Position numbers and translations under genes: made by a program
Shown: in pieces, positions 8,535 to 17,442 of the stretch
How positions within the stretch are numbered: the first letter of the stretch is position 1
Layout: each line of letters begins with the position of its first letter
Notes under the pieces: model-generated
Seen by the model: only the letters and a program-made list of their open reading frames with translations
Told to the model about the DNA's origin: nothing
Databases searched by the model: none
From: an uncultured Sulfitobacter sp.
GTDB lineage: Bacteria > Pseudomonadota > Alphaproteobacteria > Rhodobacterales > Rhodobacteraceae
DNA length: 54,427 bases
Assembly (NCBI GenBank): GCA_937138475.1
Contig: CAKZPD010000038.1
Location: forward strand, 1-54,427
Direction of reading: 5' to 3'

Positions 8535-10135
8535 GCACGATCTGGGACCAACTGAACGCCCATCATCGCGCCATCGCGCCGCGGTCGATTGCGGGGTTGT
8601 TTGATCAACCTGATCGGGCCACGCGGTTTTCGGCGCAGGCCGGCGATCTGTTTTTGGATTATTCCAAGACCAATCTGGACGAAAAGGCGCTGGGCCTGCT
8701 GATAGACCTTGCCCAAGACGCGGGCCTGGAACAACGGCGCGCCGCGATGTTCCGCGGCGACAAAATCAACGCGACCGAAAACCGTGCCGTGCTGCACACG
8801 GCGCTGCGGTCGCCAGAAACCGCGCCGCTGGTTGTGGATGGTGCGGATGTGCGACCGGAAATCGCCAAAACCCTGACCCGGATGGAGCGCTTTGCCGCAG
8901 CCGTCAGATCCGGCAAGATCACCGGGCAGAGCGGCGCGCGCTTTACCGATGTGATCAATATCGGGATCGGTGGTTCCGATTTGGGGCCGGTCATGGCGAC
9001 ACAGGCGCTGGCCCCCTATCACGATGGGCCACGCTGCCACTTTTTGTCCAACGTCGATGGGGCGCACGCGGCAGATATCTTGCGCGGGCTAAACCCTGAA
9101 ACGACGCTGGTCATTGTGGCGTCGAAAACCTTTACCACCATTGAAACCATGACCAATGCCCAGACGGTTCTGGATTGGCTGCGGGCCGGCATCGGCGCAG
9201 AGATCGGCGCGCATTTGGCGGCGGTGTCAACCGCGCTTGACCGGACCACCAAGATGGGAATTCATCCCGAACGGGTGTTCGGCTTTGCTGATTGGGTTGG
9301 TGGGCGGTATTCGCTTTGGGGGCCGGTGGGTTTGCCGATCATGCTGGCCGTAGGGGGCAAGTGTTTTCGCGCGCTCCTGGCGGGCGGGCACGCCATAGAT
9401 CAGCATTTCCAAACGACCGAGCCACGTCAAAACCTGCCTTTGCTTTTGGCGCTGGTGGGGGTTTGGCATCGCAACATCTGTGGGTATGGCACGCGCGCCA
9501 TTTTGCCTTATGATCAACGGCTTGGGCAATTGCCGGCCTATTTGCAGCAGCTGGATATGGAAAGCAACGGCAAGGGCGTCGGTGAGGATGGCGCGGCGCT
9601 GGCGCAAAAATCCGGGCCGGTGGTCTGGGGTGCGCCGGGCACCAATGGGCAGCACGCCTTTTATCAATTGCTGCATCAAGGCAGCGATGTCATCCCCGCC
9701 GAATTTCTGATTGCCGCGCAGGGGCACGAAGCGGCGCTGGCGCATCATCATGACCTGCTCAAGGCCAATTGCCTTGCCCAGTCCGAGGCGTTGATGCTGG
9801 GGCGCCCGTTCGAGGTCGCGCTGGAACTGGCGGGCCAATTGGGCTTTGCCGGTGACGCGCAAAGACAGCAGGCCGCCCACCGCAGTTTTCCGGGCAACCG
9901 CCCTTCTATCACGCTGGCCTATCCAAAGCTGACCGCCTTTACGCTTGGCCAGATCATTGCGCTTTATGAGCACCGGGTTTTCGTCGAGGGCGTTATCTGG
10001 GGTCTGAATTCCTTTGATCAGTGGGGGGTTGAGCTGGGAAAGGAATTGGCGACCAACTTGCTGCCGATGTTTCAGGGCGGTGCGATCGAGAACAAGGATC
10101 CATCGACTGTCCAGCTAATCAAAAAACTGTCCTAG
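8531..10135 (+). CDS. pgi: Glucose-6-phosphate isomerase
   Basis: 534 residues. It interconverts fructose 6-phosphate and glucose 6-phosphate. The sugar-phosphate loop GIGGSDLGP (145-153), the [18 protein letters not shown] region and [11 protein letters not shown] near the C-terminus are conserved. The ATG at 8531 overlaps the eda stop; longer in-frame starts would run deep into eda. As the last gene of the operon it links the fructokinase product to Zwf. Confidence 0.95.
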   Translation: MSTIWDQLNAHHRAIAPRSIAGLFDQPDRATRFSAQAGDLFLDYSKTNLDEKALGLLIDLAQDAGLEQRRAAMFRGDKINATENRAVLHTALRSPETAPLVVDGADVRPEIAKTLTRMERFAAAVRSGKITGQSGARFTDVINIGIGGSDLGPVMATQALAPYHDGPRCHFLSNVDGAHAADILRGLNPETTLVIVASKTFTTIETMTNAQTVLDWLRAGIGAEIGAHLAAVSTALDRTTKMGIHPERVFGFADWVGGRYSLWGPVGLPIMLAVGGKCFRALLAGGHAIDQHFQTTEPRQNLPLLLALVGVWHRNICGYGTRAILPYDQRLGQLPAYLQQLDMESNGKGVGEDGAALAQKSGPVVWGAPGTNGQHAFYQLLHQGSDVIPAEFLIAAQGHEAALAHHHDLLKANCLAQSEALMLGRPFEVALELAGQLGFAGDAQRQQAAHRSFPGNRPSITLAYPKLTAFTLGQIIALYEHRVFVEGVIWGLNSFDQWGVELGKELATNLLPMFQGGAIENKDPSTVQLIKKLS

Positions 10136-10154
10136 CCCTGCGATGCGGCCCCGG

Positions 10155-10182
10155 CGCCCCGTCATTTGGGGAAAATGGGGCG
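10155..10182 (+). terminator. Stem-loop after pgi
   Basis: CGCCC and CATTT (10155-10167, with a 3-nt bulge) pair with AAATG and GGGCG (10173-10182) around a short loop, 20 bp after the pgi stop. There is no T run, so intrinsic termination would be weak. Confidence 0.35.
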
Positions 10183-10267
10183 CGGGCTTGCCTTTCCGCG
10201 CAAAGTGATCATATTTGTATGAAAATTTACCCGCGTCTCTTTGCGGTAAACTTTCGGGAAAGTCGCT

Positions 10268-11293
10268 TTGCAGAAGATAAGAAACATGGAAGAATTTGCG
10301 GCGGTAAGCGGTATTTCGCGTCCGACGCTGTCCAAATACTTTAACGATCCAGAAAGCGTGCGCCAATCAACACGCGAAAAAGTCGAGCGGGCGCTCACGC
10401 AATATGACTATCGGCCGAATGTCTATGCGGTAAACCAAAACCGGCGCACGACACGGAACATCGGGGTGGTACTGCCGAACCTTGCAGACCCGTTCTTCTC
10501 GGAGATCGGCCGAGAGGTCGAGCTGGCCTGTATCGCGGCAGGCTACAGCCCTATTTTGCTCAGCTCGCATGGAAACCCCGAACAAGAGCGCCGCAACCTT
10601 GAAGCGTTGCGATCGCTCAAGCCGGCCGGGGTGCTGTTGGCCCCGTTTGGCAGGGTTTCAGACCGCAAAGATATTGAAAACTTTTGCAAAGACGTGCCGG
10701 TTGTTCTTTTTGACGCGAATGTCGAAGGGCTATGCGAGGCATTTGTCGGCACAGACAATTTCCAAAGCGTTGATTTGATTGTTGAATACCTGTGTCGCAG
10801 CGGTATGCCGCCGTGCTTTTTCGAGGTCAAATCCCCGCTGAATCCCAACGCCAACAAACGGCGGCAGGCCTATTTGACCAGCATGGCACAGCATGGGGTC
10901 GAGGCGCATATTTATCAGGCCGAAGGCGAGGATTGGGGCTTTGAAGAGATCGGGCGCACCGAAGGCGGGCGGCTGTTAAGGGGCAATCTTTTCAAGACCG
11001 ATACCATCTTGTGCAGCAATGATCGTCTGGCAATCGGGATGATGTCAGCGGCCTATCACCTGGGAATCCGCGTAGGACACGGCGAGGGCGCCATGATGCG
11101 CATCGCCGGGCATGACGATCACCCGTTCTCGCGCTTTACTTGCCCATCCTTGACGACGATTGCCCAGGACTATGCGGCGATTGCGAATCGTGCGGCGACC
11201 ACGCTTTTCAATATTCTTGACACCGGTCAGCGCCCGTCAGTGCGCGAAGAGACGCTGTTTGACGGATCGCTTGTCATGCGAAACTCAGCGTAA
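10268..11293 (+). CDS. LacI-family transcriptional regulator
   Basis: 341 residues. The N-terminal DNA-binding helix-turn-helix (about 8-30, SGISRPTLSKYF) and a hinge near 55 precede a periplasmic-binding-protein-like sensor domain (NIGVVLPNLADPFFSEIGREVE onward). The TTG start at 10268 keeps the first helix complete; an ATG six codons later would clip it. It lies between the Entner-Doudoroff operon and the polyol transporter genes in the same direction, so it probably senses a polyol or hexose (phosphate) and controls smoEFGK. Palindromic sites before gap and smoE are candidate operators. An inverted repeat, TTTACC...GGTAAA, just before its own start (about 10227-10254) could serve autoregulation. 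Confidence 0.88.
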   Translation: MQKIRNMEEFAAVSGISRPTLSKYFNDPESVRQSTREKVERALTQYDYRPNVYAVNQNRRTTRNIGVVLPNLADPFFSEIGREVELACIAAGYSPILLSSHGNPEQERRNLEALRSLKPAGVLLAPFGRVSDRKDIENFCKDVPVVLFDANVEGLCEAFVGTDNFQSVDLIVEYLCRSGMPPCFFEVKSPLNPNANKRRQAYLTSMAQHGVEAHIYQAEGEDWGFEEIGRTEGGRLLRGNLFKTDTILCSNDRLAIGMMSAAYHLGIRVGHGEGAMMRIAGHDDHPFSRFTCPSLTTIAQDYAAIANRAATTLFNILDTGQRPSVREETLFDGSLVMRNSA

Positions 11294-11323
11294 CATGATG
11301 TAATGCAATATTTTTTAATCTAT

Positions 11324-11376
11324 ATTTTACGCGCGTTAAAATTTTATTGACCTCGCGTTGTTATTTGAACTAGGCT
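11324..11376 (+). promoter_or_regulatory. Operator and promoter of the polyol transport operon
   Basis: ATTTTACGCGCGTTAAAAT (11324-11342) has perfect 6-bp arms (ATTTTA/TAAAAT) around a CG-rich centre, typical of LacI-family sites. It directly precedes a -35 TTGACC (11347-11352) and, 18 bases on, a -10-like TAGGCT (11371-11376). A GGAGG ribosome site at 11396 serves the smoE start at 11408. Confidence 0.45.
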
Positions 11377-11407
11377 TTGCCCATCATCCCGAATTGGAGG
11401 ACTACGG

Positions 11408-12712
11408 ATGTCTATCAAGACAAAACTTTTTGCGGCTACGGCCTTGTCGCTTTTCAGCGTCAGCGCCTTGACAGCCGAAACCATTACCATCGCCACGGTC
11501 AACAATGGCGACATGATCCGCATGCAAGGTTATACCGACGACTTTACCGCCAAGACCGGCCATAAGGTTGAGTGGGTCACCCTGGAAGAGAACGTTCTGC
11601 GCCAGCGTGTAACGACAGATATCTCTACCAAAGGTGGGGCGTTCGACATCATGACCATCGGCATGTACGAAACGCCGATCTGGGGCGCAAACGGTTGGCT
11701 GGTCGGGTTGAACGACCTGAGCGCGGAATATGATGCGGCGGACATCCTGCCCGCGATGGCCGGTGGCCTAAGCCACGACGGCACGCTGTTTGCGGCGCCT
11801 TTCTATGGCGAAAGCTCGATGATTATGTATCGCGCAGACCTGATGGAGGCCGCCGGTCTGGAAATGCCCGATGCGCCAAGCTGGTCGTTTATTGCCAAGG
11901 CCGCGCGCAAAATGACCGACCGTGAAAACGACGTGAACGGGATTTGTCTGCGGGGCAAGGCCGGCTGGGGCGAGGGCGGCGCCTTTATCACCGCTATGTC
12001 CAACTCGTTTGGGGCGCGGTGGTTCGACGAAGAATGGAACGCCCAGTTTGACACGCGCGAATGGTCGGACACCCTGAATTTCTTTGTGAACATGATGGAT
12101 GATGCAGGCCCTGCCGGGTACGCGACAAATGGGTTTAACGAAAACCTGTCGCTCTTTCAGCAAGGTAAATGCGGCATGTGGATTGATGCGACGGTGGCCG
12201 CGTCTTTCGTGACCAACCCGGCGGATTCGACGGTGGCCGATAAGGTTTCTTTTGCCCTTGCGCCTGACACAGGTCTTGGCAAGCGTTCAAACTGGTTGTG
12301 GGCTTGGGCGCTTGCGATCCCGGCAGGCACGCAAAAAGAAGCGGCTGCCAAGGAATTCATCGAATGGGCAACATCGAAAGAGTATATTGACCTTGTTGCG
12401 TCGAAAGAAGGCTGGGCCAATGTTCCCCCCGGTGCGCGCACATCGCTGTATAACAACCCCGAGTATCAAAAAGTGCCCTTTGCACAGATGACGTTGAATT
12501 CGATCCTGTCGGCCAATCCGCAAAGCTCAACCGTTGAACCATCGCCCTATGTCGGTGTTCAGTTCGCGGCAATCCCCGAGTTTGCAGGCATTGCCACCGA
12601 AGTCAGCCAAGAGTTCTCGGCCGCCTATGCAGGTCAGCAAACAGTGGAAGAGGCGCTTGCCAAGGCGCAAGCCATCACCAATGAGGCAATGGAAGCCGCC
12701 GGCTATCGTTAA
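11408..12712 (+). CDS. smoE: Polyol (sorbitol/mannitol) ABC transporter substrate-binding protein
   Basis: 434 residues, family 1 extracellular binding protein. A Sec signal peptide (about 1-23, ending SALTA) exports it to the periplasm. The mature sequence matches the SmoE-type polyol binders, including the GESSMIMYRADLMEAAGL and WLWAWALAIP regions. GGAGG lies 7 bp before the ATG. It captures sorbitol, mannitol or a related polyol and delivers it to the SmoFG permease. It is followed by a stem-loop and the two permease genes, the standard smo layout. Substrate identity is inferred from family and from the linked mannitol-2-dehydrogenase-family gene. Confidence 0.88.
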   Translation: MSIKTKLFAATALSLFSVSALTAETITIATVNNGDMIRMQGYTDDFTAKTGHKVEWVTLEENVLRQRVTTDISTKGGAFDIMTIGMYETPIWGANGWLVGLNDLSAEYDAADILPAMAGGLSHDGTLFAAPFYGESSMIMYRADLMEAAGLEMPDAPSWSFIAKAARKMTDRENDVNGICLRGKAGWGEGGAFITAMSNSFGARWFDEEWNAQFDTREWSDTLNFFVNMMDDAGPAGYATNGFNENLSLFQQGKCGMWIDATVAASFVTNPADSTVADKVSFALAPDTGLGKRSNWLWAWALAIPAGTQKEAAAKEFIEWATSKEYIDLVASKEGWANVPPGARTSLYNNPEYQKVPFAQMTLNSILSANPQSSTVEPSPYVGVQFAAIPEFAGIATEVSQEFSAAYAGQQTVEEALAKAQAITNEAMEAAGYR

Positions 12713-12728
12713 GCCGCATTGCATGAAA

Positions 12729-12753
12729 AAGGGCGGCGCGATGTGCCGTCCTT
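12729..12753 (+). promoter_or_regulatory. Intercistronic stem-loop after smoE
   Basis: AAGGGCGGC (12729-12737) pairs with GCCGTCCTT (12745-12753) with one mismatch and a 7-nt loop, 17 bp after the smoE stop. No T run follows. Such structures often protect the upstream binding-protein message or partly stop transcription before the permease genes. Confidence 0.5.
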
Positions 12754-12829
12754 ACCCCGTCCCCCACCCTATAATGTGTTATCCTTGACCCAAGGCGGCA
12801 TGTGCCCGCAAGCAAAGGAGGTATGCCAG

Positions 12830-13696
12830 ATGGCTACTCATCACTCCCGATCAGCTGCGCGTCTTATGATGGCTCCGGCGGTTGTCTTGCTTTTGGGTTG
12901 GATGCTCGTGCCCTTGACGATGACGCTTTACTTTTCGTTCAAGAAATATCTGCCTTTGCGGGGGGGTGATCTTGGCTGGGTTGGGTTCGACAACTATGTA
13001 CGTTTCGTATCGTCCAGCGCCTTTTGGCCATCAGTCTTGACGACATTGACGATCGTCGGCGGCGTCCTGGTGATCACTGTCGTTTTTGGGGTGCTCTTGG
13101 CGATTTTGCTGAACCAACCGATGTGGGGACAGGGATTTGTGCGCATCCTGGTGATCGCGCCGTTCTTTGTCATGCCAACCGTTTCGGCGTTGGTTTGGAA
13201 GAATATGTTCATGGATCCCAACTATGGCCTGCTGGCCCACCTGTGGGAATTTTTCGGCGCGCAGCCGGTTGAATGGCTAAGCCAGGCGTCGCTGCAATCA
13301 ATCGTGATGATCGTATCCTGGCAGTGGCTGCCTTTTGCCACGCTTATCTTGCTGACGGCGATCCAATCCCTTGACAGCGAACAGCTTGAGGCCGCGGAAA
13401 TGGACGGCGCGCCCGCGCTTATGCGCTTTGCGTTCATAACGCTGCCACATTTGGGGCGCGCGATTGCGGTTGTGCTGCTGATCCAGACGATCTTTTTGCT
13501 GTCAATCTTTGCCGAAATATTTGTCACAACGGGCGGTGCTTTTGGCACCAAAACCCTGACATATCTGATCTTTCAGCGCGTGTTGGAGAGCCAAAACGTC
13601 GGTCTTGGTTCCGCGGGCGGTGTCTATGCAATCATTCTTGCCAATATCGTTGCGATCTTCTTGATGCGCATCGTGGGCAAAAATCTGGATAAGTAA
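12830..13696 (+). CDS. smoF: Polyol ABC transporter permease SmoF
   Basis: 288 residues, MalF/UgpA-type inner-membrane permease with about six hydrophobic helices. The ATPase-contacting EAA loop is visible as EQLEAAEMDGAPALMRFAFI. The ATG at 12830 has a strong AAGGAGG site; starts further upstream would add a proline-rich extension covering the intergenic stem-loop and are rejected. It forms the translocation pore with SmoG. Confidence 0.88.
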   Translation: MATHHSRSAARLMMAPAVVLLLGWMLVPLTMTLYFSFKKYLPLRGGDLGWVGFDNYVRFVSSSAFWPSVLTTLTIVGGVLVITVVFGVLLAILLNQPMWGQGFVRILVIAPFFVMPTVSALVWKNMFMDPNYGLLAHLWEFFGAQPVEWLSQASLQSIVMIVSWQWLPFATLILLTAIQSLDSEQLEAAEMDGAPALMRFAFITLPHLGRAIAVVLLIQTIFLLSIFAEIFVTTGGAFGTKTLTYLIFQRVLESQNVGLGSAGGVYAIILANIVAIFLMRIVGKNLDK

Positions 13697-13706
13697 GAAG
13701 GGCACC

Positions 13707-14537
13707 ATGGCACGCGCAGTTTCTCAACGTCGCAAGATCCTCTTTACCGTCGCCGCATGGTCTGTGGGGGTGTTGATTTTCTTTCCAATCCTTTGGACGA
13801 TCCTCACCAGCTTCAAAACCGAGGCGCAGGCAATCGCGGATCCCCCGATCTTTTTGGGGTTTGACTGGACTTTGGAGAATTACTCAGCGGTTCTTGAGCG
13901 GTCAAACTATGGCCGGTTCCTGTGGAATTCGATCATTATCGCCGGTGGGTCAACTTTGCTGGGCATATTGGTTGCGGTCCCCGCCGCCTGGTCGATGGCC
14001 TTTGTGCCGTCAAAGCGCACCAAAGACATCTTGCTTTGGATGTTGTCGACCAAAATGCTGCCTGCTGTTGGTGTTTTGTATCCCATCTATTTGCTGTGTA
14101 TCCATCTGGGTGTTTTGGACAGCAAGATCGCGTTGGTGTTTATCTTGATGCTGATCAACCTGCCGATCATCGTTTGGATGCTTTACACATATTTCAAGGA
14201 AATCCCCAGCGAGATCCTTGAAGCGGCCCGGATGGACGGGGCAACCCTGAAAGAAGAGCTGCTTTATGTGCTGACGCCGATGGCCATTCCGGGAATTGCC
14301 TCGACGATCTTGCTGAATGTCATTCTGGCGTGGAACGAGGCCTTTTGGACCCTGAACCTGACGGCGGCCAAGGCCGCGCCGCTGACGGCCTTTATCGCCA
14401 GCTATTCCAGCCCCGAAGGTCTGTTTTATGCCAAGCTCAGCGCCGCTTCGACCATGGCCATCGCGCCGATCCTCATCCTTGGCTGGTTCAGCCAAAAGCA
14501 ACTCGTTAGCGGCCTGACCTTCGGCGCAGTGAAATAG
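13707..14537 (+). CDS. smoG: Polyol ABC transporter permease SmoG
   Basis: 276 residues, MalG/UgpE-type permease and partner of SmoF. An N-terminal helix (about 13-33) is followed by five more. The EAA motif reads EILEAARMDGATLKEEL, the site that docks on the ATPase. It starts 10 bp after smoF and is followed 40 bp later by the ATPase gene. Confidence 0.88.
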   Translation: MARAVSQRRKILFTVAAWSVGVLIFFPILWTILTSFKTEAQAIADPPIFLGFDWTLENYSAVLERSNYGRFLWNSIIIAGGSTLLGILVAVPAAWSMAFVPSKRTKDILLWMLSTKMLPAVGVLYPIYLLCIHLGVLDSKIALVFILMLINLPIIVWMLYTYFKEIPSEILEAARMDGATLKEELLYVLTPMAIPGIASTILLNVILAWNEAFWTLNLTAAKAAPLTAFIASYSSPEGLFYAKLSAASTMAIAPILILGWFSQKQLVSGLTFGAVK

Positions 14538-14577
14538 GCGGCTTTGCCCCGCGGCCAATCAATAAAGGACCAGACAA

Positions 14578-15582
14578 ATGGGACAAATCAAACTGAGCAA
14601 GGTGTCAAAGCGCTTTGGCGATGTGGAAGTCATTCCCCCCCTTGATCTGACAATCGCAGATGGTGAATTTACGGTTTTTGTTGGCCCGTCAGGTTGCGGC
14701 AAGTCAACGCTGCTGCGGTTGATCGCCGGATTGGAGGACATCACCTCGGGCAGTATTCAGATCGACGGCACCGATACCACCGACGTGCCACCAGCCAAGC
14801 GTGGCCTTGCGATGGTGTTTCAATCTTATGCGCTTTATCCGCATATGTCGGTGCGCAAGAATATCGCGTTTCCGATGCGGATGGCGGGTGTGCCCGCACA
14901 AGAGCAAGACCGCCGGATTGCAGCGGCAGCCGAGGCCCTGAACCTGACCGATTATCTTGACCGGCGTCCGGGCCAGCTTTCAGGCGGGCAACGCCAGCGG
15001 GTCGCCATTGGCCGGGCAATTGTCCGTGAACCGCAGGCGTTTTTGTTTGACGAGCCGCTGTCAAACCTTGACGCCGCGCTTCGGGTGGGGATGCGGATGG
15101 AGATATCAGAGCTGCACAAAAAGCTGCAAACCACCATGATCTATGTCACCCACGATCAGGTCGAGGCCATGACAATGGCCGATAAAATCGTGGTGCTGCG
15201 GGCCGGTGTTATCGAACAGGTGGGCAGCCCGCTTGATCTGTATCACACACCTTGCAATGAATTTGTCGCCGGGTTCATTGGATCGCCCAAGATGAACCTG
15301 ATCAAAGGGGCCGAGGCGCAAAAACACGGCGTTGCGACCATTGGCATCCGGCCTGAGCATGTCGAGGTTTCCTCCACGGCGGGCCTGTGGCACGGCACAG
15401 TGGGCGTGGCCGAGCATTTGGGATCCGACACGTTCTTGCATATCCATGGGGTCGCGGGTTGTGATCCAATGACAGTGCGCGTGGACGGCGAGCTGCCGGT
15501 GAAACATGGCGACGAAATCTATCTGACCCCTCAAAATGACAAACTGCACAAATTTGATGGGCAGGGGCTGCGGGTCGATTGA
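14578..15582 (+). CDS. smoK: Polyol ABC transporter ATP-binding protein SmoK
   Basis: 334 residues, MalK/UgpC-type ATPase. Walker [10 protein letters not shown] (36-44), signature LSGGQ (134-138), Walker B ending DEP (158-160) and the switch-region His (VTHDQ) are intact. A C-terminal TOBE-type domain (about 235-334) makes it a MalK-like regulatory ATPase. It powers SmoEFG import. Its TGA overlaps the ATG of the small ORF that follows (TGATG). Confidence 0.9.
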   Translation: MGQIKLSKVSKRFGDVEVIPPLDLTIADGEFTVFVGPSGCGKSTLLRLIAGLEDITSGSIQIDGTDTTDVPPAKRGLAMVFQSYALYPHMSVRKNIAFPMRMAGVPAQEQDRRIAAAAEALNLTDYLDRRPGQLSGGQRQRVAIGRAIVREPQAFLFDEPLSNLDAALRVGMRMEISELHKKLQTTMIYVTHDQVEAMTMADKIVVLRAGVIEQVGSPLDLYHTPCNEFVAGFIGSPKMNLIKGAEAQKHGVATIGIRPEHVEVSSTAGLWHGTVGVAEHLGSDTFLHIHGVAGCDPMTVRVDGELPVKHGDEIYLTPQNDKLHKFDGQGLRVD

Positions 15583-15719
15583 TGCGGTTGGTCTCCAGGA
15601 TGGTCCTGATGATCGGCGCGCGCCATGACAGTGTGCCCGGCGTCAATACCGCGCCGATTGTGCATGACCGCCAGGCAGATGCTGTGCGAACCTATATTGT
15701 GGACGGGACCGATGACTAA
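15582..15719 (+). CDS. Small coupled ORF of 45 residues, unknown
   Basis: This frame starts at an ATG overlapping the smoK stop (TGATG) and ends at a TAA eight bases past the mtlK ATG, so it is coupled on both sides. It encodes 45 residues (start [16 protein letters not shown], end RTYIVDGTDD) with no recognised domain or membrane segment. In known smo operons a sorbitol dehydrogenase gene often sits here. This could be a real small protein or the in-frame stump of a gene lost by internal deletion. Confidence 0.4.
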   Translation: MRLVSRMVLMIGARHDSVPGVNTAPIVHDRQADAVRTYIVDGTDD

Positions 15720-17217
15720 GCCGATTTCACTTTGCAATGATCGGCTTGGGGATCTGGGGATCGAAGGGCCGCGCTATGATCGCTTGGCGCTGACGCCGGG
15801 GATCGTTCACATTGGGGTGGGTAATTTTCACCGTGCGCATCAGGCGTGGTATCTGCACCGCCTGATGCAAGAAGGTCAGGCACATGATTGGGCCATCATC
15901 GGGGCCGGGGTGCGCCCCTATGATGCGGTGATGCGTGAAACCCTTTTGGCCCAGGACTGTTTGACGACATTGATCAAGCTGGACCCAAAGGAAATCTCGG
16001 CCGAGGTCATCGGCTCAATGATTGGGTATTTGCCGATCGAGGACGGCAACGCGCCGTTGATCGCGCAAATGGCCGACCCGATTATTCGCATTGTCACGCT
16101 TACCGTGACCGAAAGCGGGTATTATCTTGATCCAGTCACCAAAGGGTTTGACGCCAATCACCCCGATATTCGACATGACGCCGCCAATCCAGGCACGCCG
16201 CGCACAGCGTTCGGGGCGATGGTCGCCGCGCTCAGGATGCGCCGGGATGCCGGGCATGGGCCGTTTGCAGGGCTCAGCTGTGATAACTTACAGGGCAATG
16301 GCAATGTGTTGCGGCAAACAGTGGTTTCATTGGCGCGATTATCAGATCCATCACTGGCCGACTGGATCGACACCCACGCCAGTTTCCCAAATTCGATGGT
16401 GGATTGCATCGCCCCGGTAACAGGGCCAAGCGAAAAGGCCCTGATGCAGCGTTTTGGGATCCAAGATGCCGCCCCGGTCACCCATGAAGCATTTCGCCAA
16501 TGGGTGATCGAGGATGATTTCTGCGCAGGCCGGCCCGACTGGGATCGGGTCGGGGCAACATTCTCAGAGGATGTGCACGCCTATGAAACGATGAAGATCC
16601 GCATTCTGAACGCGGGGCATCAAGTGCTTGCCAATGTTGGCGAAATCCTGGGCATTGATACAATTTCAGGGTGCCTGGCCCATCCGCTCGTGGCGGCGAT
16701 GTTCCACAAGGTGCAAAGCACCGAGATTACGCAGACCGTTGCACCCGTTCCGGGCATGACCCCGCAGGCCTATCTTGCCTTGATCGAAACACGTTTTGCC
16801 AACCCGCGTATCGTCGACACAACCCGGCGCGTGGCCTTTGACGGGTCGGCGCGGCATACCGGGTTTGTGTTGCCGGTGATCAAGGATCAGCTGGCGGCGG
16901 GGGGCTCCGTTTCGGGCCTTGCCTTGGTCGAGGCGCTTTGGGCCCGCATGTGCGCAGGCACGCGCGAAGACGGAACCGAGATCGCTCCGAATGATCCACA
17001 TTGGGGCAAGTTGCAAAAGGTGGCCAGGGCCGCTCAATCCGCCCCAAGCGCCTGGCTGGCACAAGAGAACCTTTATGGTGATCTGGCGACGATCCAACCC
17101 TTTGCCAAAGCGTTCGAAGGCTGGTTGGCGCTGATTTGGAACAATGGCTGCGAGACCGCCCTGCGCGAATACCTGGCTGACATGCCCGCCACAACGAACC
17201 TGGTGCACATCAAATAG
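15712..17217 (+). CDS. mtlK: Mannitol/polyol 2-dehydrogenase family enzyme
   Basis: 501 residues, polyol-specific long-chain dehydrogenase/reductase. The NAD-binding stretch GIVHIGVGNFHRAH lies near the N-terminus and the family's catalytic triad in MKIRILNAGH (Lys295, Asn300, His303). It oxidises mannitol to fructose (or arabinitol to xylulose) with NAD in the cytoplasm. The ATG at 15712 lies inside the end of the 45-residue ORF. Position at the end of the smoEFGK operon and the fructokinase upstream support mannitol. A fructuronate reductase-like role is a weaker alternative because those enzymes share the fold. Confidence 0.88.
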   Translation: MTKPISLCNDRLGDLGIEGPRYDRLALTPGIVHIGVGNFHRAHQAWYLHRLMQEGQAHDWAIIGAGVRPYDAVMRETLLAQDCLTTLIKLDPKEISAEVIGSMIGYLPIEDGNAPLIAQMADPIIRIVTLTVTESGYYLDPVTKGFDANHPDIRHDAANPGTPRTAFGAMVAALRMRRDAGHGPFAGLSCDNLQGNGNVLRQTVVSLARLSDPSLADWIDTHASFPNSMVDCIAPVTGPSEKALMQRFGIQDAAPVTHEAFRQWVIEDDFCAGRPDWDRVGATFSEDVHAYETMKIRILNAGHQVLANVGEILGIDTISGCLAHPLVAAMFHKVQSTEITQTVAPVPGMTPQAYLALIETRFANPRIVDTTRRVAFDGSARHTGFVLPVIKDQLAAGGSVSGLALVEALWARMCAGTREDGTEIAPNDPHWGKLQKVARAAQSAPSAWLAQENLYGDLATIQPFAKAFEGWLALIWNNGCETALREYLADMPATTNLVHIK

Positions 17218-17321
17218 CGGTCAATGCCCCGTTGAACGACCCAACGCGATCAGCCGCCCATGCGTTCTTGAGTATCGGCCTGGAAAAGGCCGAACGTGCG
17301 TAAGACATTGTAACGCTGATC

Positions 17322-17359
17322 CGCAATCATCGATTGCGACCTGAAATCATAGATTTCAG
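17322..17359. repeat. Two tandem short palindromes
   Basis: CGCAATCATCGATTGCG (17322-17338; 7-bp arms, 3-nt centre) and CTGAAATCATAGATTTCAG (17341-17359; 8-bp arms, ATA centre) are both perfect and share the AATCAT-GATT core. Their centres are 20 bp apart, close to two DNA turns. They lie between the convergent mtlK and ABC genes. They may be paired protein-binding sites; termination is possible, but no T run follows. Confidence 0.55.
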
Positions 17360-17415
17360 TGCGGCAGTGGCAACGGATACGTCGAGCCAAAGCCGAAACG
17401 TCATAATCCAAAGGA

Positions 17416-17435
17416 CGCGGGGCCATTGCCCCGCG
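17416..17435. terminator. Probable bidirectional terminator stem-loop
   Basis: CGCGGGGC (17416-17423) and GCCCCGCG (17428-17435) form a perfect 8-bp GC stem with a CATT loop, 7 bp past the stop of the leftward ABC gene and between convergent genes. A clear T tract is lacking on both strands. Confidence 0.5.
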
Positions 17436-17442
17436 ACACGGC

